Virus record (IMG/VR): IMGVR_UViG_3300032220_001356
Coordinates: 1 to 64,000 of that record
Source of the DNA: a virus
DNA length: 64,000 bases
Reading direction: 5' to 3' (one strand)
Shown: piece after piece, positions 1-7,190 of the stretch
How positions within the stretch are numbered: the stretch's first letter is position 1
How the letters are laid out: every line of letters begins with the position of its first letter
The notes under the pieces: model-generated
Told to the model about the DNA's origin: nothing
Databases searched by the model: none
The model's input: the letters and a program-made list of their open reading frames with translations, nothing else
Translations under genes and position numbers: made by a program

Positions 1-6
1 GTTAGA

Positions 7-37
7 AGCCTCCTCTGACGAAAAGTTAGGGGAGGCT
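7..37 (+). terminator. Hairpin, probable terminator of an upstream gene
   Basis: A 13-bp stem (7-19 with 25-37, two G-U pairs) closes a GAAAA loop. No T-tract follows, so it could instead be a processing or transcript-end stabilising hairpin. It sits directly before the first early promoter and separates it from whatever lies upstream. Confidence 0.45.
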
Positions 38-44
38 CTAATTA

Positions 45-87
45 TGTAGTCCTTCTTACAGACTTCCTCTAACCTCTCTGCTATACT
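45..87 (+). promoter_or_regulatory. Early promoter copy 1 (P1)
   Basis: TGTA (45-48), 8 nt, TACA (57-60) followed by GACTT, then TATACT as -10 (82-87) exactly 21 nt after TACA. The same geometry recurs seven more times up to position 8670. The expected transcription start is about 94-95, only just upstream of the first gene. Confidence 0.8.
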
Positions 88-110
88 CTTGAAGTATGGA
101 GAAAGTAAGT

Positions 111-608
111 ATGTTCAGTATCGGTGATATGGTTGAGTACCTTAACGTCAGCGGGCCGGGCTGTGGCTCTATCGGCGTTGTAAGCGGACCTTCTGCATAC
201 GAAGGGTTCCCGCTTATCACGTTCATTAGCGGTCCCGATGCCGGTAAGACCTATGCCGTTAATACTGCTGCTCTAAAGAGCCTTGTTGACAAGGAAGAAG
301 AAAAGCCTGCTATCAAGGAGGAAATTGCTGTGGTTGAGGAAAAGCCTGCTTCTACCAGCAAGAAGAAGTGGTCTAAGGTTGAAGTGGTTGCAATGATTAA
401 GGAAAAGGAGGTAGCCGTCGAACGTGGCATCCTTTGCCTTAACAAGCACCATCAGCGTATCCCCGAAAAGTCCCGTCCCTACGTGTCTTATTGGGCAGAA
501 TACATCGCAAGCGGAAAGCGTCTTTCTGGACGGCATCTGTTTAATGCCCGTCGTACCTGCTATTTCAACGCAAAGGTGCTTGTGGACGCAGCAAACGGAG
601 TGCTGTAA
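111..608 (+). CDS. SH3-like/KOW-like domain protein with basic C-terminal domain
   Basis: Residues 1-60 match the SH3-like array of this window (M-F-S-I-G-D-M-V, then a glycine-rich strand region). A Lys/Glu linker follows, then a C-terminal domain (about 85-165) with W-S-K-x-E-V and repeated Arg/Lys. Function unknown; the N-terminal fold may bind RNA, DNA or protein. I prefer ATG 111 over ATG 96: GGAG at 98-101 is correctly spaced for 111, and paralogs also begin three residues before G-D. ATG 96 would coincide with the P1 transcript start and be leaderless. Codon use is CGT/AAG/CTT-rich, unlike the late genes. Confidence 0.75.
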   Translation: MFSIGDMVEYLNVSGPGCGSIGVVSGPSAYEGFPLITFISGPDAGKTYAVNTAALKSLVDKEEEKPAIKEEIAVVEEKPASTSKKKWSKVEVVAMIKEKEVAVERGILCLNKHHQRIPEKSRPYVSYWAEYIASGKRLSGRHLFNARRTCYFNAKVLVDAANGVL

Positions 609-612
609 ATTC

Positions 613-655
613 TGTAGTCCCGCTTACAGACTTCTTCCGAGAAAGGGTATATACT
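613..655 (+). promoter_or_regulatory. Early promoter copy 2 (P2)
   Basis: TGTA-N8-TACA dyad (613-628), GACTTC, 21-nt gap, TATACT (650-655). It lies exactly 100 bp upstream of P3 in the same gap, so the ATPase gene has tandem promoters. The transcript would begin near 662 with AACATCGTCG, a leader start seen again after P4. Confidence 0.8.
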
Positions 656-712
656 CTTAAAACATCGTCGCTCTGCTGGTTCTACCCCGGCTTAGAAAGG
701 AGGACGAGATTC

Positions 713-755
713 TGTAGCCTACCTTACAGACTTCTTCCGACAGATAGGCTATACT
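713..755 (+). promoter_or_regulatory. Early promoter copy 3 (P3)
   Basis: TGTA (713-716), TACA (725-728), GACTTC, TATACT (750-755). Nearest promoter to the MoxR-like gene, leaving a leader of about 55 nt. Confidence 0.8.
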
Positions 756-817
756 TCATATGTAGCGTGAAACCTACATCGTCAATCAACATCAACGTTC
801 AATCAAGGTAATTACAA

Positions 818-1891
818 ATGGCTATTGATTTCGCTACCTTCCTCTCCATCGTCCCCTTCGTGACCGACGTTCGCAAGCCTGTTCTTATTCGCGGTCGTCA
901 CGGCATCGGTAAGTCCGAGGTCGTTTATTCCTACGCTGCTAAGGCCGGTCTGCCCGTTGTTGAGCGTCGTGCCTCGCAGATGACCGAGGGTGATCTGCTT
1001 GGTCTGCCCGATAATCGCGATTGTGAGATCGCTGGTAAGAAGGCTACTACGTGGAACGCTCCCGATTGGCTTGTGCTTGCTTGTAGCCAGCCTGTCGTCC
1101 TCTTTCTGGACGAGGTGGATCGCGCTACGACTGAGGTTCGACAGGGCATTTTTGAGTTGACCGATAGCCGCAAGATCAACGGCTGGACTCTTCACCCGGA
1201 TACGCTTATCTTCGCTGCCGTCAATGGTGGCGAGCATGGTAGTCAGTATCAGGTTGGCGAAATGGATCCGGCGGAACTTGATCGTTGGACGACGTTTGAC
1301 CTTGCTCCTACCGTAGAGGATTGGCTTGCGTGGGCGAAGGATGCCGTGGACGGCGTTATCTTCGATTTCATCAACGGCAACCGCACGCACCTTGAGCATA
1401 GCGGTGATTACGAGCCTAACAAGGTTTATCCGTCTCGTCGTTCTTGGAAGCGTCTTAACGATTGTCTCGTCAAGGGTCGTCTGCTGGATGGTGGTGCTTC
1501 GCCCGTCATTTTCAACCTCGCTGCTGCTTTCGTTGGCTTTGAGGCTGCGGTTGCGTTCAACGACTTCGTTGCCAACTATCAGCGACAGGTGACGACGGAG
1601 GATATCCTTGATAGCGGCAAGGTTTCTGCTACGAAGGACTTCGCTATCACGGACCACAACGCTCTTGCGGATAAGCTGATTCTTTCCGGTCGTTTCGCGG
1701 ACCTTTCTGTCGATGCTACGAAGAACCTCGCTGAGTATTGGATTACTCTCCCGTCTGAGGTTGCGATGAAGCTCTTCACGGAGATCGGTAAGCAGAACGT
1801 CCAGCTTTCCATTGCCTTTCACAAGACTATCACCAGCAGCGGTACTAAGGTTGGTGACCACCTTGTGAAGCTCCTTACCGGAAAAAACTGA
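818..1891 (+). CDS. MoxR-like AAA+ ATPase
   Basis: 357 aa. Walker A G-R-H-G-I-G-K-S at about residues 26-33, Walker B V-V-L-F-L-D-E-V-D-R-A at about 93-103, then an N-x-G/sensor-1-like region (F-A-A-V-N-G-G). MoxR-type ATPases act with VWA-domain partners as remodelling or chaperone pairs. Here the partner-type gene is at 8727, with the small-protein array in between. Two tandem early promoters precede it and a hairpin follows. The strong codon bias (CGT, AAG, CTT, GTC) suggests high expression or an origin unlike the AT-rich late genes; the same bias produces a long spurious ORF on the opposite strand. The target in the phage cycle is unknown. Confidence 0.85.
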   Translation: MAIDFATFLSIVPFVTDVRKPVLIRGRHGIGKSEVVYSYAAKAGLPVVERRASQMTEGDLLGLPDNRDCEIAGKKATTWNAPDWLVLACSQPVVLFLDEVDRATTEVRQGIFELTDSRKINGWTLHPDTLIFAAVNGGEHGSQYQVGEMDPAELDRWTTFDLAPTVEDWLAWAKDAVDGVIFDFINGNRTHLEHSGDYEPNKVYPSRRSWKRLNDCLVKGRLLDGGASPVIFNLAAAFVGFEAAVAFNDFVANYQRQVTTEDILDSGKVSATKDFAITDHNALADKLILSGRFADLSVDATKNLAEYWITLPSEVAMKLFTEIGKQNVQLSIAFHKTITSSGTKVGDHLVKLLTGKN

Positions 1892-1942
1892 AAGCGTTGT
1901 CCTTTGTGGACAATAATAAATAAGTAAAAAAACTGACTAACT

Positions 1943-1995
1943 AATCTCCCTTTCAACGAGTAGGAAACTACTTACTTGAAAGGGAGATTTTTTTT
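1943..1995 (+). promoter_or_regulatory. Terminator-like hairpin that buries the ribosome site of the GIY-YIG gene
   Basis: A perfect 14-bp stem (1943-1956 with 1976-1989) is followed by eight T's, so it can end transcription of the ATPase gene. Its 3' arm contains AGGGAG (1981-1986), which is also the Shine-Dalgarno of the endonuclease ATG at 1996 (9-nt gap). The loop carries ACTACTTA (1967-1974), the box seen before leaderless late genes. A transcript starting about 7 nt after the box would begin at AGGGAG and lack the hairpin. Confidence 0.65.
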
Positions 1996-2733
1996 ATGGC
2001 TTCTGAAAAAGGCGGTATTTACTTCATCATTTCGCTTATAGATAGCAAAAGATATGTTGGAAGGAGCGTAGATATAAAAAGACGTTTAAGAGAGCATAAA
2101 ACCTCGCTTATTGCCCAAAGACATAGAAATAAACACTTACAAAATGCGTGGAACAAATACGGAGCATCTAACTTTGTTTTTGCTCCATTTCTTTATTGCA
2201 ACGAGGAAGCAGCGATAATTGAGGAACAAAAGCAGTTAGATATTTTGTTTTTAGAGCCAGATAAAACATTTAACATTTCTAAAGATGCTACTATGGCTCC
2301 GTCAAATGTGCAGCATCGAAGAGCCATAAGCGAAGCAGGTAAGAAAAGAGCACCTATAACCGAAGAAACAAGAGCGAAGCTAAGAGCAGCAAGAGCGCGC
2401 AAAGTATTTACGGAGGAAGAAAGAGCTAAAATATCAGCAGCCAGCAAAGGACGTACTCATACGGAAGAAACAAGGAAGAAACTAAGCGAAAAGGCAAAAG
2501 GAAGGAAACTATCAGAAGAACACAAGAAGAAGATAAGCGAAGGTGGAAAAGGCAGGGTTGTATCTGACGAAACGAAGAGAAAGATAGCACAAAAGGCTAC
2601 CGGAAGAAAAGCATCGGAAGAAACAAGAAAAAAGCTTTCCGAGTCTCATAAAGGAAAGCCAATTTCAGAGAACGCGAAAAAACATTGGTTCAAGAAGAAG
2701 AATAAAGACGCTGAAGAAAAGGCAGTTAGTTAA
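1996..2733 (+). CDS. GIY-YIG homing endonuclease with NUMOD3 repeats
   Basis: 245 aa. An N-terminal GIY-YIG nuclease domain (G-G-I-Y-F-I at about 6-11; K-R-Y-V-G-R-S at about 18-24; conserved R-R and N-K-Y-G downstream; E near 75) is followed by at least five NUMOD3-type units of the form S-E-E-T-x-x-K-x-S-x-x-x-x-G-R that bind DNA in homing enzymes. It is AT-rich and AGA/AAA-coded, unlike the ATPase before it, which fits a mobile insertion. It is free-standing; I found no group I intron core around it. Confidence 0.92.
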   Translation: MASEKGGIYFIISLIDSKRYVGRSVDIKRRLREHKTSLIAQRHRNKHLQNAWNKYGASNFVFAPFLYCNEEAAIIEEQKQLDILFLEPDKTFNISKDATMAPSNVQHRRAISEAGKKRAPITEETRAKLRAARARKVFTEEERAKISAASKGRTHTEETRKKLSEKAKGRKLSEEHKKKISEGGKGRVVSDETKRKIAQKATGRKASEETRKKLSESHKGKPISENAKKHWFKKKNKDAEEKAVS

Positions 2734-2886
2734 GCCTATTTTGTTCGCTTCAGTTTGTCCATAAGATATCCCTAACACGAAGTCAAAAGTGTTTGTCAAG
2801 CTAAACATAAAAACTATTACAACTTTTTTCTTCTGCCGTCCTTCTGCCGTTCCATCACCGACTCCAGCAACCTCCGCAGGATGCCC

Positions 2887-3054
2887 GCTAAGGCCACTCA
2901 GAAGCCCGTGGAGGCACGCGGAGGGTAAGGGCACGGGTAAGGCAGGTGTCCGAGGTCGAACGGCTCATAAGCGTTCCTAGAGGGGGTAGAAGCGATGCGA
3001 GGATTCGTTTAACTATTTTATACACTTAGCTACCCCCTTGATCATCGTAGAGGT
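2887..3054 (+). repeat. Diverged tandem repeat, copy A
   Basis: Starts GCTAAGGCCACTCAGAAGC and ends CATCGTAGAGGT. It shares with copy B the GGAGGGTAAGGG core, the CGAGGTC segment and a terminal C5 run followed by CATCGTAGAGGT. A 9-bp inverted repeat (AGGGGGTAG with CTACCCCCT) closes its 3' half. Confidence 0.55.
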
Positions 3055-3191
3055 GTCCGTGCCGCTATGATGTAGTGCTGGTGCCTGTCAAGGACTTAAA
3101 GGAAGAAAATGTAAACCAAACTACACTTTCTATGCCGACGCTAACCCGTCCTTCATCGAAGGGTAGAGCAGGCTATCCCATATACTTCAAC

Positions 3192-3349
3192 GCTAAGGCT
3201 ACTCAGAAGCGTTATGAGCCACGAGGAGGGTAAGGGTAAGGGTCCGATAGGGTTACGAGGTCCGTCGAGCCTATAAACGACGGGGCGAAGGCTGGTCATA
3301 AATGCAGGTTATAACTGGCAAATTATGCCCCCTTTTTCATCGTAGAGGT
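3192..3349 (+). repeat. Diverged tandem repeat, copy B
   Basis: Starts GCTAAGGCTACTCAGAAGC, about 305 bp after the start of copy A, and ends CATCGTAGAGGT. The closing stem here is GGGGC/GCCCC followed by T5, so the two units keep a 3' hairpin with different sequences, which hints at selection for structure. Confidence 0.55.
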
Positions 3350-3428
3350 TCCTCAATAGTTACGACAGCTTATACCATAACCTCTTGAATCACGCATGGT
3401 AGGCCCATCGTAGAAGGAAGTGAAGAAG

Positions 3429-3471
3429 TGTAGTCCAGCTTACAGACTTCTCTACGCTGGTCGTGTATACT
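3429..3471 (+). promoter_or_regulatory. Early promoter copy 4 (P4)
   Basis: TGTA (3429-3432), TACA (3441-3444), GACTTC, TATACT (3466-3471). The leader begins near AACATCGTCG as after P2 and leads to the gene at 3510. Confidence 0.8.
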
Positions 3472-3509
3472 TCTTAAACATCGTCGTTAACCCTTAATAA
3501 AGGTCAAAC

Positions 3510-4184
3510 ATGGCTTATTTTCGTCCTCGTTACTATCAGACCCGTGGCGGTCCTACTACGCTAAATTATGAGCGTTCAACCTCTCGTCCTGTTGATGTTG
3601 CGGAAACGGCTCGTATTGAGGCTGTTATCAATAGTCCGCATTACAGCAGCCTTCCTCAGAATAAGCAGGATTTCATCAAGTCTATTAAGGAGCAAGCAGG
3701 TTCTAAGGGACTTTCTGATGCTCAGTTGAATTATCTTGCTTCTATCGAGAAGTCTCTTGCCCCTGTCGATAATTCTTGGTTTAACGCCACGGATTCTGAA
3801 ATGGTCCGCAAGCGTGAATTCACTAAGAATTATTATGGTGCAACGGGCTATTATTCGACCATCGTGGCGAAAATGGCGGCTGATTCTGCTTTTGTCCCCG
3901 ATAAGGCTCTTTGGGACAAGATGTGGGAAAACAAGTTCATTAATGCACGTTATAAGCGTTTTATTGACGGACATACACTTAACATCGGTGATATCGCTAT
4001 CGGCAAGTTTTCGTATGGCGGGCCTCACAACGGCATTATTCAAGATGTTACCTACAATTACTTTGATGGTCGTTGGCAATATACGTTTCTTACTTTTGAG
4101 GGTCATACCATGACTTTTAAGGACTCCGAGGTCAAGCCTGCCGAAAAGAAGGCTCGCAAGCCTCGTTCTAAGAAGGTGAAGTAA
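3510..4184 (+). CDS. Unknown early protein with C-terminal SH3-like domain
   Basis: 224 aa. The first 150 residues are helical and polar with no family I recognise. Residues of about 153-205 read L-N-I-G-D-I-A-I-G ... H-N-G-I-I-Q-D-V ... W-Q-Y-T-F-L-T-F, the same SH3-like pattern as the small array proteins, so this looks like a larger protein that shares their module. The tail is Lys/Arg-rich. P4 lies 38 bp upstream, and the stop overlaps the next ATG (TAATG). Confidence 0.75.
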   Translation: MAYFRPRYYQTRGGPTTLNYERSTSRPVDVAETARIEAVINSPHYSSLPQNKQDFIKSIKEQAGSKGLSDAQLNYLASIEKSLAPVDNSWFNATDSEMVRKREFTKNYYGATGYYSTIVAKMAADSAFVPDKALWDKMWENKFINARYKRFIDGHTLNIGDIAIGKFSYGGPHNGIIQDVTYNYFDGRWQYTFLTFEGHTMTFKDSEVKPAEKKARKPRSKKVK

Positions 4185-4360
4185 TGCAGTTTAATGTTGG
4201 TGAAATCGTCAAGGTTTATAGCACCTTTGACTTCTCCGAGGTCGCTGCTGTAATTGTGGAGGTTAAAGGCAAGAATTTGCGCGTTAAATACCTTGATAGG
4301 ATGGACGAAGCAGCACTATGGTACATGGACGACGAAGTTATCGAGGAAGAAACTGGATAA
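4184..4360 (+). CDS. SH3-like small protein (array member)
   Basis: 58 aa, starting M-Q-F-N-V-G-E-I-V-K-V with an acidic tail. Translationally coupled to 3510 through TAATG. Its opening and strand pattern (A-A-V-I-V-E-V ... L-R-V-K-Y-L-D) match the array downstream. Function unknown. Confidence 0.7.
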   Translation: MQFNVGEIVKVYSTFDFSEVAAVIVEVKGKNLRVKYLDRMDEAALWYMDDEVIEEETG

Positions 4361-4388
4361 CTCAGCATTTTCAGCCTAAGCAGGAAGT

Positions 4389-4431
4389 CGTAAGGAAGCT
4401 TACAGACTTCTATACGTGTTTGCTCTATACT
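4389..4431 (+). promoter_or_regulatory. Early promoter copy 5 (P5)
   Basis: CGTA (4389-4392, one mismatch to TGTA), TACA (4401-4404), GACTTC, TATACT (4426-4431). It serves the GTG-initiated gene at 4457. Confidence 0.75.
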
Positions 4432-4456
4432 TATTCTTCAACGTGGAGAGTGTTTA

Positions 4457-4816
4457 GTGTTTAACAAGACTTGTATTCATTGTGAAGTTTCCTTCGATGC
4501 TTCCTCCCGTCGAAAGCGGGATATTGGCGGCAAGATTAACGAGTGTCCCGATTGCGTTGAAGAGTTCGGCCTTGAAACTGCTGTTCCCTATGCTGGTGTG
4601 CAGGCTGGCGATGGAAAGGGAGTTGGATGCACGATTGTTGCTTTCAATACCGAAAAGGATAGGGAGCAGTACGTCAAGGCTTGGAGGGCCAATAGCGGTC
4701 AAAACGTAGGTAAGTCCTGTCAGATTGGTCGTGGCACCATTGCAATGACGGGTATGAAGTTCAAGAAGGTTGGTGAGAGTGGTTCTATCGGCACTAATCA
4801 TAAGGGACGGATGTAA
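4457..4816 (+). CDS. Zinc-ribbon-like small protein
   Basis: 119 aa. Two cysteine pairs, C-I-H-C near residue 6 and C-P-D-C near residue 33, suggest a zinc ribbon. The remainder is glycine-rich and basic (about 45-119), with no catalytic motif I know. The GTG start is supported by GGAG at 4445-4448 with an 8-nt gap. It belongs to the group with CGT/AAG codon use. A nucleic-acid-binding role is possible but inferred only from the zinc ribbon. Confidence 0.7.
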   Translation: MFNKTCIHCEVSFDASSRRKRDIGGKINECPDCVEEFGLETAVPYAGVQAGDGKGVGCTIVAFNTEKDREQYVKAWRANSGQNVGKSCQIGRGTIAMTGMKFKKVGESGSIGTNHKGRM

Positions 4817-4819
4817 TGC

Positions 4820-5017
4820 ATGAAAAACACTTTCAAGGTTGGCGATCTTGTGCAAATCCAAGGCTATGGCAACACTATCTTCGTTGTTACCAACACATAC
4901 ACCAATCTTGGTGGGTGGGGGCCAAATTCCTCTCAATTTTGTAATATTCAAGATATGAACTTTATTGTTTATTTGCCAAACAATAGAAAGGTTCGGGAAG
5001 TAAGGAAGGTGTCGTAA
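4820..5017 (+). CDS. SH3-like small protein (array member)
   Basis: 65 aa, M-K-N-T-F-K-V-G-D-L-V-Q-I, then two beta-like segments and a basic tail. Its stop overlaps the next ATG (TAATG). From here codon use shifts to the AT-rich style, so array members differ in composition from the flanking ATPase and VWA genes. Confidence 0.7.
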   Translation: MKNTFKVGDLVQIQGYGNTIFVVTNTYTNLGGWGPNSSQFCNIQDMNFIVYLPNNRKVREVRKVS

Positions 5018-5310
5018 TGACAAAAACCAAATTTGATATTGGAAGTCTCGTTAAAGCTTCAAGTCGTCTTAATATCTGTCCTGCTACCTCTTTTCATGTG
5101 TGGCCTAAGCAAGATAAAATCGAATACTTTCCTACAAGATATCGAAGAATCACTCCACAACAGCGTAATACTTTGCTTCGCAAGGATGTAGGCGTAGTAA
5201 CACGTATTGAAAAGCTTGGAAGCAACGACACTTTTCTATATCAAGTTAGGTTCTTGCAAACAGGACTTGACCTTGTTTTGCATGAAAGGCAATTGAAATG
5301 GGCAAAGTAG
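5017..5310 (+). CDS. SH3-like protein (array member, longer version)
   Basis: 97 aa, M-T-K-T-K-F-D-I-G-S-L-V-K-A; the usual G-D is G-S here. A 40-residue insert with basic residues precedes the second conserved stretch (G-V-V-T-R-I-E ... Y-Q-V-R-F-L). It overlaps the next gene by 13 bp. Confidence 0.65.
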   Translation: MTKTKFDIGSLVKASSRLNICPATSFHVWPKQDKIEYFPTRYRRITPQQRNTLLRKDVGVVTRIEKLGSNDTFLYQVRFLQTGLDLVLHERQLKWAK

Positions 5311-5588
5311 AAATAGGAGATATGGTAGAATTAACCGACTTTAGCAAAGAATATCACATTAAATATGCTTTTTCTGCTTGGAAAAGTATAAACGAGAATA
5401 AGTTAGGTTTCAATGGCAATGTTCCCGAAGATTCCTCAGAATACAAGGAGTGGTTTAGCAAGCTTTGCAATTCCATTGGTTATGTTGTAGATACAAAGCA
5501 GATTAATGTAAAGTGGGCAAAAGTTAGGTTTATGTGTTGCGAGGAGCCTTTTTGGCTTCAAGCAAAACACTTGAAGAAATGCAGGTAG
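5298..5588 (+). CDS. SH3-like protein (array member, longer version)
   Basis: 96 aa, M-G-K-V-E-I-G-D-M-V-E-L, an aromatic-rich insert, then G-Y-V-V-D-T-K ... K-W-A-K-V-R-F and a C-x-x-C-like end. It begins inside the previous gene, so translation is probably coupled. Confidence 0.65.
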   Translation: MGKVEIGDMVELTDFSKEYHIKYAFSAWKSINENKLGFNGNVPEDSSEYKEWFSKLCNSIGYVVDTKQINVKWAKVRFMCCEEPFWLQAKHLKKCR

Positions 5589-5591
5589 AAC

Positions 5592-5714
5592 GTGTCTTAT
5601 CAAGATAATTATTATAATGGCTATGGAGGCAAAATGGTTAATTTCTTTGCTGGTTTTTTCGTCCTTTTCTTTGCTGTTTTTTATAACCTTGGTCTTGCGT
5701 ACAAAACGCGATAA
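5592..5714 (+). CDS. Possible tiny membrane protein
   Basis: 40 aa from GTG 5592, or 26 aa from ATG 5634, which has GGAGG at 5625-5629. The C-terminal half is one hydrophobic segment (F-F-A-G-F-F-V-L-F-F-A-V-F-Y) followed by K-T-R. It occupies a gap that a different frame can also read as a hydrophobic extension of the next gene, so only one can be real. I favour this frame because of its ribosome site. Confidence 0.35.
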   Translation: MSYQDNYYNGYGGKMVNFFAGFFVLFFAVFYNLGLAYKTR

Positions 5715-5724
5715 ACAAGTCAAC

Positions 5725-5928
5725 ATGGACATTGGCATAGGCGATATTGTAAGATGGAAGCACAGCTATCGCGAAAACGAGTGGCTTGGTGGATTAGTCG
5801 TTGGCTTTGATGAACAAAGAATAAGCTACACAATTCAACCTTTCCATAGTGCAAATAGCAGAATAACATTACTTGCTGAAACATACGGCGAATATTGGTT
5901 CAAGATTGATAAGAGTTTTCTAAAATAA
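5725..5928 (+). CDS. SH3-like small protein (array member)
   Basis: 67 aa, M-D-I-G-I-G-D-I-V-R-W, ending E-Y-W-F-K-I-D. An upstream ATG at 5617 would add a 36-residue hydrophobic N-terminus but has no ribosome site, and no other array member has one, so I start at 5725. If 5617 were used, the product would be a membrane-anchored version. Confidence 0.65.
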   Translation: MDIGIGDIVRWKHSYRENEWLGGLVVGFDEQRISYTIQPFHSANSRITLLAETYGEYWFKIDKSFLK

Positions 5929-5946
5929 ACCAAATTGAGATAATTG

Positions 5947-6150
5947 ATGATACAAGTTGGAGATTTAGTCAAATATACAAAATACCTTGGCGACCTAACC
6001 GAATTTGGGATGGTCATAGAGAAAAACAAAACAAAGAAAACATCAGAGCAACCAACGGAATACATATGTGTTATGATGTTTTCAAGAACGTACACAAACG
6101 TCAGTCTTTCAGTCGAGGATGAAGGAAAGACTTGGTTCAAGATAGAATAG
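5947..6150 (+). CDS. SH3-like small protein (array member)
   Basis: 67 aa, M-I-Q-V-G-D-L-V-K-Y, then F-G-M-V-I-E and a C-terminal K-T-W-F-K-I-E much like the ending of the preceding gene, which suggests recent duplication of this pair. Confidence 0.7.
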   Translation: MIQVGDLVKYTKYLGDLTEFGMVIEKNKTKKTSEQPTEYICVMMFSRTYTNVSLSVEDEGKTWFKIE

Positions 6151-6168
6151 CAACTTTATAGGTGATTT

Positions 6169-6369
6169 ATGATTAAGGTTGGAGACATTGTTTGTTTTAT
6201 GAATATGCATTATGGAGTTATTAGCTCCATTGATGACGAGGAATACCTTTACTATGTGGATTGGATTAGCGACCCGACGCACGAAGAAGTGAGCAAAAGG
6301 AAGTTTCTACGGGAAGAATACTACGGCACAACGTGGACAAGGGCAGTCAAAGTTCAAGATTCGCCCTAA
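6169..6369 (+). CDS. SH3-like small protein (array member)
   Basis: 66 aa, M-I-K-V-G-D-I-V-C-F, then Y-G-V-I-S-S-I and Y-Y-V-D-W. AGGTGA lies 6 nt before the ATG. A T8 run follows the stop, perhaps a weak transcription end before P6. Confidence 0.7.
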   Translation: MIKVGDIVCFMNMHYGVISSIDDEEYLYYVDWISDPTHEEVSKRKFLREEYYGTTWTRAVKVQDSP

Positions 6370-6391
6370 TTTTTTTTCCTTCCATCCACTT

Positions 6392-6434
6392 TGTAAGACT
6401 TATTACAGACTTTCTATAGCCTCCATGCTATAAT
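6392..6434 (+). promoter_or_regulatory. Early promoter copy 6 (P6), probably giving a leaderless mRNA
   Basis: TGTA (6392-6395), TACA (6404-6407), GACTT, -10 TATAAT (6429-6434). The next ATG is at 6441, exactly where transcription should begin, and no Shine-Dalgarno precedes it. Confidence 0.75.
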
Positions 6435-6440
6435 GCTTAC

Positions 6441-6632
6441 ATGCTTGAGATAAAGATAGGTACAATCGTTAAACCACATAACACTAACACAAACAAACTT
6501 GGTATTGTTGTGGATGTTCAATATGACGATAGAAAGTGTGTAAAGCAAGTGCTTATCCATTGGTACGATAAAGAAAAGCCCGATGGATACAAAATGTGGG
6601 AATTCTACAACTATTTCGCAAAGGTATCATAA
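6441..6632 (+). CDS. SH3-like small protein (array member)
   Basis: 63 aa, M-L-E-I-K-I-G-T-I-V-K-P, then L-G-I-V-V-D-V and Q-V-L-I-H-W-Y-D. First gene after P6, with its ATG at the predicted transcription start, so translation may be leaderless. Its stop overlaps the next ATG. Confidence 0.7.
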   Translation: MLEIKIGTIVKPHNTNTNKLGIVVDVQYDDRKCVKQVLIHWYDKEKPDGYKMWEFYNYFAKVS

Positions 6633-6808
6633 TGTTCAAGGTTGGCGATATCGTCACCTTTAAGCTATTCAGCAATAACTATGCAGGATATGTGTTGGCA
6701 ATTGATGTTCGCTATAACACAAACGATACATGGTGCAATGTGTTATGGTTTGATAATGGTACATCGAATTGGACACCTCAACATGCTTTGCGAAAGATGG
6801 AGGATTAA
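6632..6808 (+). CDS. SH3-like small protein (array member)
   Basis: 58 aa, M-F-K-V-G-D-I-V-T-F, then A-G-Y-V-L-A-I-D-V and C-N-V-L-W-F-D-N-G, a textbook version of the array consensus. The start is fixed by the TAATG overlap rather than an in-frame ATG at 6596. Confidence 0.75.
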   Translation: MFKVGDIVTFKLFSNNYAGYVLAIDVRYNTNDTWCNVLWFDNGTSNWTPQHALRKMED

Positions 6809-6810
6809 AC

Positions 6811-7005
6811 ATGGACAAGTTTAATGTTGGAGACATTGTTAAACTCAAAAAGGTTAAAAACGCTATCTTTCAATATGACGAGGATACGTATGGTGTTATC
6901 TTGAACACAATTGCAATGCCACTTGAAGTTGAATATGTGGTGAAGTGGTTTGATAATGGTGCTGTTGGTCGTTTTAATGAATACCTTTTGGTGAAGGCAC
7001 AATAG
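6811..7005 (+). CDS. SH3-like small protein (array member)
   Basis: 64 aa, M-D-K-F-N-V-G-D-I-V-K-L, then Y-G-V-I-L-N-T and V-V-K-W-F-D-N-G. GGAGG at 6799-6803 sits 7 nt before the ATG. Confidence 0.75.
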   Translation: MDKFNVGDIVKLKKVKNAIFQYDEDTYGVILNTIAMPLEVEYVVKWFDNGAVGRFNEYLLVKAQ

Positions 7006-7007
7006 AC

Positions 7008-7190
7008 ATGGGCAAGTTTAATGTTGGTGATATTGTCAAGTCAGCAAAGAAATTGCCACCTGTTTATGGTGTGATTATTCATTGTTATTTTGGTTGGTAC
7101 AAAGTGCTTTGGTTTGACGAAGAAATAGAAAAAGAAAACTATAATCATGAATACCCTGCTCATTTCTTAGAAAGGGTATCCGATGTTTAA
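7008..7190 (+). CDS. SH3-like small protein (array member)
   Basis: 60 aa, M-G-K-F-N-V-G-D-I-V-K-S, then Y-G-V-I-I-H and Y-K-V-L-W-F-D-E and a Y-P-A-x-F ending. Closest relative of the next gene (shared E/Q-K-E-N-Y and Y-P-A motifs). Overlaps it by 8 bp. Confidence 0.75.
   Translation: MGKFNVGDIVKSAKKLPPVYGVIIHCYFGWYKVLWFDEEIEKENYNHEYPAHFLERVSDV

Larger units (their letters stand above)
2734..3428 (+). other. Non-coding region with hairpins
   Basis: Almost 700 bp without a convincing ORF, GC-richer than the endonuclease beside it. It holds two diverged copies of a 160-bp unit (separate entries), a stem pairing CATCGTAG (3043-3050) with CTATGATG (3067-3074), and a 9-bp stem AGGGGGTAG/CTACCCCCT inside the first copy. 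Possible roles are structured RNA, a replication or recombination site, or gene remains; none can be settled from sequence alone. Confidence 0.5.

Noticed and set aside
812-1861. 349-codon ORF on the - strand opposite the MoxR-like gene
   Set aside because: It is the exact shadow of a gene with Walker motifs and arises because the + gene avoids TTA, CTA and TCA codons. It is Arg/Leu-rich with no domain.
2789-2980. 63-codon ORF over repeat copy A
   Set aside because: The frame is not kept in copy B, it has no ribosome site, and its composition is Pro/Arg-rich as expected from GC-rich non-coding DNA.
2979-3043. tRNA-like element (GGGGGTA with TACCCCC)
   Set aside because: The enclosed length is only about 57 nt, and no T-loop, D-loop or CCA-type arrangement is present.
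2734-3509. Group I intron associated with the GIY-YIG gene
   Set aside because: I found no recognisable P, Q, R or S core sequences, and the flanking gene is not interrupted.
3576-4106. 176-codon ORF on the - strand
   Set aside because: Lies fully opposite the gene at 3510, which has a promoter and an SH3-like module. No motif or ribosome site.
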